Shown here piece after piece: positions 55,835-64,000 of a stretch of DNA of 64,000 nucleotides; positions within the stretch are counted from its first letter, which is position 1; every line of letters starts with the position of its first letter. This stretch comes from Luzula sylvatica (taxonomy: Eukaryota > Streptophyta > Magnoliopsida > Poales > Juncaceae). The notes under the pieces are model-generated. The model saw only the letters and a program-made list of their open reading frames with translations. It had not been told where the DNA came from and searched no databases. The DNA is taken from NCBI GenBank assembly GCA_946800325.1, contig OX326959.1, forward strand, positions 15,902,862-15,966,861, in the 5' to 3' direction. The position numbers were made by a program, and so were the translations under genes.

Positions 55835-57917
55835 TATTTATAAGTTTTTTTGCATTAAAAACCTATTAAGTATCTTATATATATTTATAAGTTTTTTTTC
55901 CAATAAAAACCTATTAGGTATCTTCCCTATATTTAAATTCTTTTTTGCAATAGAAACATATTATGAATATCTCATACATTTTTAAGCTGCCTATCATGAT
56001 ATTTTTATTTTCTAACTACTAAAATTTTAGAAACAACTTGTATTGGATCTGTGCTACACAAAACCAAATAAATACGAGTCTACTTTATCTTACCAATAAA
56101 AGAGCTTCATGAAAATAAAAAATCCATAAATAAAATACTTTCAGAAAGTATACATAAGTTTATTTTTTGCATAGTGGGCGATGAAACTTAAAAAAGATTA
56201 TATAATATAGAAAAAAACAAATTCATAATGTTTTAATTTATTCAATTAAGTCTCTTACTTTTTTAATTTGATCAATCAATTTCTTTACCTTTTTAATTTG
56301 GTTCAATTGAATTATTTCATCCATTAACTAATTACTGAACATTTAAGTTGTGACGTACAATCTATAACATAACATATTTGATGAATGACAATCTATGATA
56401 TTTAATATTTGACGACATGACAATATAAATTATTATTTTGTTAAAAAAATATCTAAGTTGTGATATAAGGTATTATAGCTTTATTTTTCAAAAAAATCGT
56501 AATAAAAGACTAACACATGCAAAATACTTGATTTTAGAAAAGCGGTAAAAATGTCAAAATTGAATTCGAATAACACATGCAAAATATTAAATTTTCAAAG
56601 GCTAACTGAATAAAAAATACACCAAAAATATTAAAAATCATATTTTTTTTCTCAATAGTGTCATAATTAAAGATTAAAGATACCAATTGAAAAGGAAAAC
56701 AAATCATTAAATTTCCAAAAAGGACGTAATTGAACACCAACACATGACAACTTCTTAATTATCACATGTTGATGGCTAACATATGCAAAATAGTTATTTT
56801 TCATGTTTTCTCCGGCGTGTCAAAATTGAATTGTACCATTATCAAAATACTCAATTTTTGAGATTTTTCCCAGATCGTCAAACTTGAAGTCTAACATAAA
56901 CAAAATATTAAGTTTTAATGTCTTATTCTCAAAAATAAGTTGTAATATAAGAATTGCACATAAAAAATACTTGGTTTTAAAACAATTTGAAAAATTGAAG
57001 TCTAAGATATATGAAGTACTCAATTTTGAGATTTGGAGGGCATACATGTTAAAATACAAAACTTTCAAGTTTTTCTTAAAATGACCGTAATGAAAGACTA
57101 AGGAATGCAAAAAAACTCAATTGTTTAGTTTTTCTAAAAAACGACAAAATTAAAAAGAAGGCAACACGTGCAAAATATTTAAATTTTAATTTTTTTAACA
57201 AGATCAAAACAATTGAGCGTCAACACATGCAAAATACATGATTTTTAAAATCTTCACGAACATGTCAAAATTGAAATCTAACACGTGCAAAATACTCATT
57301 TTTTATGTTTTGACATCTAATACACACAAAATACAAAAAAACAATCATATTTTTGGGCACAAGCAAAAATACTTAATTTCTAAGTTTAAAAAAAAAAAAA
57401 ATCTTAAATCAAAAGTTTAACATATGCAAAATACTCTAATTTCTAGTTCTATTCTCAAAAAGTTAACACATGAAAATATTTAATTTTGAAGTTTGTAACT
57501 TTGTATGAGTAATACAGAAAATATTCAATTACCGAGTTTTTTTTCAAAAATGTCGAAATTAATGTCTAATATATGAAAAGTACTTAATTTTCAAAAAAGA
57601 ATAAGCTAAAACACCAAAATTTAATCTTATATAAACAAAATACTGTTTTGATGTCTTTGTCAAAAACAAAACGAAACAAAACAAAAAACTAACACGTGCA
57701 AAATATTTGATTTTTAAAATCTGCGGAAACATATCGTACTTGATTTTTAATTGGCTCTCAATTACTGGAAATGCTAAATTGACAAAATCAACAAATTCCT
57801 ACCCTGTTTGTGATTGTTATCCTCGACACAAACAGGTCTCTCACATACATGGATGGAGAAACTAACTAGCAAATGGTGCCAGTGCCCAACAAATTTGCTG
57901 TGAACTCCACAGCACAG

Positions 57918-58132
57918 TATACAGTATTAACAATATTTTTAAAATTAATATCATCCATAAGGGGTATTTTGAAATAAAAGTTTGGTCAAAAATATTTTTG
58001 AAGTTTACGAAAAGATAAAGGATTTTTTACAATATCGAAAAAAATTAGGGGGTTAAAAATATAGCAAATCTCGGATGTGCGAATAATCATGACAAACTCG
58101 AGGGCTCCCGGAAATAAAGCTAGTTCTCTTGA
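57918..58132. mobile_element. Insertion of about 215 bp, right copy only, with Mutator-like fragment
   Basis: The left copy is continuous at this point (CACAGCACAGCTGAAGTATTTTG near 47096). The insert includes 'GGGGTATTTTGAAATAAAAG' and 'TTTGG', which match the right arm of the TIR element at 14889-15665, plus unrelated sequence. Ends are not clean. Confidence 0.55.
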
Positions 58133-58361
58133 GATTTTGCTCTATTGCTTTACTCTACATCCTCAACTTATCACCTCAATTAAAAAAAAAAAAAAAAATC
58201 TAAGTACATCCTCAAAATAGGTAGACACTACACTAATGCATTACAAAAAAATTAATTAAAATCCGGCAAGATTTCGATTTAATTGACAAGAAAACCCAAT
58301 TACCTACCACCTCAGTTCCTACGAGAAAGAAGAGAGGAATATGAATACTCATGACTCATAT

Positions 58362-61300
58362 TTATAAAACAAGATCATGAGAAGCAACTATGGTGGCTTT
58401 GAAATCCCCCAACTGTTTAACAAAATAAGAGTCGCAGTTCGAGTAATCGAGAGATCTGAGTGATGTCGGCAATCCCATCGTCGGCAATGACTTCATCTCA
58501 GGGCAGTTATAAATATGCAATGTTTCTAGCGAGGTTACGCGACTTAACTCTTCGGGAAGCGAGGTAAGATTAGCACAATCTCGGAAACATATTTCCTTGA
58601 GAAATTTGAGACCTCGAAACCACTTTTTATCAACATTCACAAAAGCTTGATCTTCGGGAGAATCGAAAATTGTAAGTCGTCGAAGAATTGGGGGTGGATT
58701 TCTCAAACTCGACAATCTGATAAGAGTCGTATGGTCTATTTTAAGAGCCTCCAATGATGAGCATGCCTCACTCGTACCGGCATCCAAAGTTGAGCGTGCG
58801 GTATAAGTGAGTTTAGCACATTTTGAAATCGATAGTTCCTTGAGAGACGGCAGCGACGCCAAACCCCCCAACGAACTTAATTGTTCACAGTTCGAAATCG
58901 ACAAGTTTCTGAGTGCCGAGAGAGGATAAAACAAATGGAATTGAAGAGAAGTTATATGCCGGGAATTAGATAACTTTAAGGTAACGAGAGAGGTGAGTTT
59001 CTGTAAGCAGTATGGAACTGATTTCTCGAGTCCTCCGCAATGATCTAACACGAGCTTTTTTATAGAGGTGGCAATGCCAGGTTTCTTAATGCGGAGATCG
59101 AGGGGCACGATATTATTTCCAAATTCTCAAGAGACCTTAAACCTTCAATCTTTTCTGCCGGGAGGTTAACAAGACCATGGCAACTAGAGATACGTATCGA
59201 TGCAAGCGACGGAAAACGATCTGGCAATAGCCAGTCATCAAGGCTTCTGAGGTATGGACAGGTTTCTAAATGCAACTCGACAAGAGATGAGCAGCTTATT
59301 CCCCATAATACTGGAAGAGAGTCTACTACCATATTCTCTAGACGTAAAACCCCGAGTGAACGAGGAAGAGATGGAATTTCCCTCAAGAAATAGCAATCTT
59401 TGAGCCAGAGTCGGGTTAGGCACGGTAAGCTTTGTTCGCGCAACCAACTAGGACAACTACCACCACAATACCGTCCGATTTGTAGTAATGTAAGATTAGA
59501 GTGTGGTCGCAAGTTCTCGAGGACCTCTTCATCGAGAATACGGTCATCATATGTCAACCTGAAATTTCTGCCAGTAGACCAGTCTAGAATTATTTTTTCG
59601 AGGTACTCCTTGTTATGCAGCATAGCTCTTTTAGCATCTTCTTTACTTTCAATATTCTCAAGATTCTTCACCCATAAATATCCGCGAAGCTGTGTTAACC
59701 CTCCTAGCTCTTCAATCCTATGCCCAGGATTCTTTAAAATCACAAATTGTGGCAAGTCTCGAAGAGATGTTAGCTTCCCAATCTCGCTTATTCTAGCGTA
59801 CAGCTCTTTATTTCCATAAATGTTTCGCAAATTTATCAATTTTTTAAATGCCTTCGGCAAGCCCAGAAGCGGGCAAGCCCTCATATCCAGAACCTTGAGG
59901 TAATAAAGCTCGCAAAGAGACTCCGGCAAATAATTTATTCCTGTGTAGGCGATATCAAGGTACCGCAAATGAATCAAGTTCCCGATACTTTCGGGCAACA
60001 CGGTTATATCACAATGACTTAGTTTCAACCAACGGAGATTTGCCAACTCGTTACACCATGAATCAATTGTGAAATCAAGATTAGGCAGAAAATTACCAAG
60101 GATTAAAAGTGAATGAAGATTTTTGATGGTGCCAAAGTTCAGTAACTCGCCCAGCTCGAGATTATCAGTATCCACCAACAGATGGCGAACATTAGGAGTT
60201 GCCAACTGGATATTATCATCTTCCATCCTAAAAAATTCACCCATGGAAATGGATTTCGCAATATCATGCATCGCATTTTCCATAATAAAATGTTGTGGAC
60301 TTCCTTTGGATCGCGAAAAGAACGAATTCGTCACCATCTTAAATAAATAGGTAGGTTCTCCATTCTTCAATTCGTTCATTTCACGAAGCCAAAAAGAGCC
60401 TTGGGCTAACCACATATTGACTAAAAGTTCCTTATCGAACGCATAATTTTTAATGAACATGGAACACAATAACATACATCGCTTGAGATGGTCAGGTAGA
60501 TAAAGATAGCTCAATCGGAGACCGGCAGTTATATGATTTTCGCTGTCTTCTAACTCCCACATATCACTATTTAAGACTTCCTCCCATCGCTTCTTATCCA
60601 TGTCGACACTTAACAACCCCCCGAGAGTTTTTGCTGCCAATGGAGTACCACTCAATTTTGAAGCAATTTTCCTGCCTATATCCTCCAATGTCGAATTGTG
60701 GACAGGGTTTTCCGAGTTGAATGCATATTTCTTGAACAATTCCCAGTATATTGTTTCTGATAAACCATTAAGAATGATAGGAGCTTTCGTTCTGGATAAT
60801 TCGGCGACCTTTAGACAACGAGTTGTTACCAATATCGTACTTCCTTCAAGACCGTGCATTAATGGCACGCATAGTCTCTCCCATGTCCCACTATCCATTT
60901 TCCATAAATCATCAAGGACAAGTAAAAACTTCTTGCCCGTGATCAACTCTTGTGTTAGTGCTTGAAGGGTTTCTAGAAGATAATTTTTGCGCTTGTTTCC
61001 AACCAACTCCTGCATTATTCTCTGCGCATTGAAGTTTTCTGATGCACAAACCCAAAATGTTACATCGAAATGGTCTTTCACCCTTCGATCATCGTAGATG
61101 AGCTGAGCCAATGAAGTTTTCCCTATACCACCAATTCCAACAAGCGAAAAAATCGATACATTAGATCGCTTTATTCTCTTTTGTGCTGGTTCCACATCAT
61201 CGTATCCTGACTGATCACATGACCCTATGGGCATGCCAGTCATTGTATCCTTTTCGTTATTTTGGTCTGGTTCAAGCAACATTCCAATAATCGTCTCTTT

Positions 61301-61822
61301 TTCTTCCTCCCGACCCAAAATCACCTGTTCGGTCTCGCTCATAAAGAAACCGGTTTCCCTCGGCATGACCTTGTTAAGTTGACTTGGCTCGTCGCCCAAA
61401 TTCATCGATGCTTTTAATTGCGATGCAACACGATCTAGCCTTCCCAGAGTACCTTCTACTCGTTTATGGATTATACTAAGAATATTCTTGTCCGGGTTAT
61501 TACCTGATGTTATCGATTGATTTCTCTCCTTAATGGAATTAGCAATCTCCTCCTCCTTATGGCGAAGCTCGTGATAATGGAACTCGTCTAGGAGGTCTTC
61601 CGCATCATAGCTGGCATCTTTGAGCTCCGTCTGGAGCTTGGCCACATTTTCATCTTTGAAAACGAGACGCCACGACTCTGCCTTGTGGGTTAAGGGGCTT
61701 GCAATAATCAGAGTGTCGCGCAACTTCTCAAGATCTTCAAAAACGGCAAATCGTTGTTTCCATGCATCAGCCATGTCCGAGAAGGCAAAAGTCGATTCGA
61801 TCCAACTTTTACTGCTTTTCAT
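58362..61822 (-). pseudogene. CC-NBS-LRR resistance gene copy, truncated by a 1-bp deletion
   Basis: Near-identical to the gene at 47340-50801 from the same start (MKSSKSWIES at 61822) through all NB-ARC motifs (P-loop, kinase-2, GLPL and MHD are unchanged). One G is missing at about 59067 (GAGGTGG where the other copy has GAGGGTGG). The frame therefore ends after 920 codons, and the last 230 or so residues (LRRs) continue only in another frame (58362 to about 59080). A protein with CC, NB-ARC and part of the LRR could still be made. Other differences are scattered substitutions, so the deletion looks recent. I cannot exclude a sequencing error. Confidence 0.93.
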
Positions 61823-62274
61823 CGGGCTCTTCAGCTTCTGAGTTTTGAGAGGGAGAAAGGAAGAGAGAGAGACGTAGAAGAATTAAGTAGCAAGAGGGTG
61901 AGCCGAGAAGTCCATCAATGGTTCGACGATTGATTGCCTCAATTAGATTTTGTTTTCAAGGGAAGAAGGGGTAGATAGAAGTTGTTCTATCAGAAAGAAG
62001 CAAAGTTGGATACACAGTAAGTCAATAAAAAAATTATTGTTAAAATAAGCAAGTTGGGAAGTTAGGTTGAAAGAATCTATAAACGTGAAGTTAAGTTCCA
62101 AGTATCTTTCTATCAAATTTCAAAAAAAAATTAAACAAGACACGTAAAGTCATAGTCGGGAAAAAATAAGCAAGGTCGTTACCAACTTAAAAAAAAATGA
62201 AGGAAATTTTGAAGGTGAAGTGGTATTCGAATTCGAATTCAATGCTACTTCCACGAGACTTCACGGTAAACTGA

Positions 62275-62525
62275 TATGAGCTATGTTACGGATACTTCAA
62301 AATAACAGAAATATCATGAGAATATGCGTATGTAATACGGATACGAATGCGATACAGTTCGGATACGTATCGGATACACCAAGTGAGGTATCTGAATATT
62401 TTAATATTTATTTTTTCGAATACGGCGGGAATATGGCGGAAATACGGTCGGAATACAGCAGGATCATCTGGGGATACTTCAAGAATATAACTGGGATATT
62501 CCATTTTTGATATTTCGGTCCATTA
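62275..62525. repeat. CGGATACG-family repeat upstream of the broken NLR
   Basis: Counterpart of 51245-51500. Similar short phrases occur at 62700-62765 and 63420-63485. Confidence 0.8.
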
Positions 62526-62765
62526 TATATTTTGTCTCAAAATATCTTTGCATTTATTATATAGGATAGTTCTAGATTAGTTCTAGGATACTTCTAGAAT
62601 AAATTTAGGATAATTTTATGATAGTTGTATTGTTTGGTTGATTTTATTTGTTGTCATGATATTTAGTTTTAAATTATTATTTATTTATTAATTATATAAT
62701 ATTGTATCCGTATCCGTGCAACATAAGATATGAGCTATGTTGCACGGATACGACTGCGAGTCAGG

Positions 62766-63832
62766 CGATGCAATATTTTTACATAGAATCTAAAAGAGTG
62801 GTGATGCATGTCCCCCTTAAAATTCCCTAGATTGATTGATGTGTTGGCGTATGTATTAATGATGATGGTAAATCATGATGATTTAATTTTTTCTATCATA
62901 TGTAAGAAAAGAAGGTAAAAAAGAGTCACCGTTTCACACATCATTAATTTATTTAATATTTTTAACAATTTTGATTACCACCATCTATAATTAATGAAAT
63001 TTAAATTTATAAATTTGGAAAAGAAGTTATTGGACTAAATTTATATACCATTTAACATGTGTTAAACGGATACATGAATGAAACCATAAACAAAATTATA
63101 ATAATGAAAATGAAAATAATAATTTCGCAAAAAAATAGAAACTGAAAATGAATTTTTTTTTAAAAAACAAATATTGAAAATATAATAATAAAAATTTGTT
63201 CAAATAAATATAACTTATCATGTGTTAAATTAAATATAATAAAAATATTAAATAAAGCAAATTATTTTTTAATAATTTGGTTTACCACATAATCAATGTG
63301 GTTTACCTAATAAATACAGTTGCCAACCAATTTAAAATTTAATGCATTTATTATATATGGTCAACACATCAATACATTGAGGGGATATTAGAGGGGACAA
63401 GTATAATTTTTCAATTTAAAATACGATACGGATACCTCGATATGGTTACAGATGGTTTTTTTATGTATCCGCACAGCAAAGGATATGAGTGATGATACGA
63501 AACTTCCTTAAAATTTTCTCGACTTAATGATAATCTGACATTTTGTCTTTTAGTGTTAAATACACTATTGAATAAGTAGATGATAAATAAGTAAACTCAT
63601 TCGATTTAACATAGATGCAATTACTAGATAAATATGTGTTAAAATGAATGTACAATAACTAAGTAAATAAATCCAGACACATATAATATTCTGATCTGGT
63701 CAATGGGCCCAAATCTCAAGTCATTGAGTACATAGCACAATAAATTTATAAATCACGAATTCAATTTTTATTGGCACAAATAGATCGAGCCCAAAGAATT
63801 TTTCATTTAATCATTTAGCAAATAAAAAATAA

Positions 63833-63837
<5 letters not shown>
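62766..63837. other. Intergenic DNA, no gene seen
   Basis: AT-rich with one more GATACG patch near 63420-63485. Confidence 0.5.

Positions 63838-63903
<66 letters not shown>
63838..63903. repeat. (TA)n microsatellite
   Basis: About 33 uninterrupted TA dinucleotides. Confidence 0.97.
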
Positions 63904-63908
<5 letters not shown>

Positions 63909-64000
63909 GTTTGATTACCCTCAAATGTCAACTGATTAATTGATGTAAAAAAAATCAGAGGACAAGCATAATTTTTTCCATCTGATATCGGGTGCGAGCT

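Larger units (their letters stand above)
55835..62680. repeat. Segmental duplication, right copy (contains broken NLR)
   Basis: Counterpart of 43310-51800. The coding parts are about 98-99% identical by eye. It lacks the Helitron, hAT-like MITE and truncated SINE of the left copy, and has its own insertion at about 57918-58132. Confidence 0.9.

Noticed and set aside
47340..61822. A head-to-tail NLR pair acting as sensor and helper
   Set aside because: The two genes are near-identical recent copies, in the same orientation, without an integrated decoy domain.

Overview
The window is nuclear DNA of a flowering plant, almost certainly a eudicot. It is AT-rich, its genes have short exons with GT-AG introns, and it holds a plant PBB-type 20S proteasome gene, a plant GARP transcription factor, CC-NBS-LRR resistance genes, an intron-bearing elongator tRNA-Met, and many small Helitron, hAT, Mutator-like, SINE and LINE insertions. 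I cannot name the species. There is no prokaryotic operon, CRISPR array or virus that I can recognise.

Left part (1-16 kb): repeat-rich. It contains one real gene, a four-exon GARP (G2-like) regulator on the minus strand at 1963-3462 whose short exons hide it from simple ORF scanning. A Helitron relic ends about 60 bp past its stop codon. Further along lie a long imperfect hairpin, two hAT-type miniature elements with 8-bp target duplications, a Helitron carrying a solo LTR (TSD GGAAG), and a Mutator-like TIR element.

Middle part (16-42 kb): an intact eight-exon beta-2 proteasome subunit gene (16993-18374), a small two-exon gene of unknown function (20305-20762) followed by tandem exon-like repeats, a minus-strand Helitron with an array of GGACCAAAATGTAAA-like units, an EF-hand gene (30460-32427) with a LINE in its first intron, and a run of decayed copies of its 3' exons over the next 7 kb. 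A broken copy of its 5' end sits at 25.25 kb. A GC-rich minisatellite lies at 28.9-29.5 kb. The part ends with a three-exon HIG1-domain gene (40453-41262), a SINE with a 15-bp TSD, and an intact tRNA-Met(CAT) gene.

Right part (43-63 kb): a segmental duplication of roughly 7-8.5 kb. Each copy carries a CC-NBS-LRR gene on the minus strand. The left copy is open (1153 codons); the right copy has a one-base deletion that truncates it after 920 codons. Between the copies, several young insertions (Helitron, short hAT-like element, truncated SINE) are present in one copy, while the other keeps the empty site, so their ends can be read directly.

The genes do not form a pathway. What links the window is repeated local duplication (EF-hand exons, NLR segment, exon-like units) followed by invasion of small transposons.
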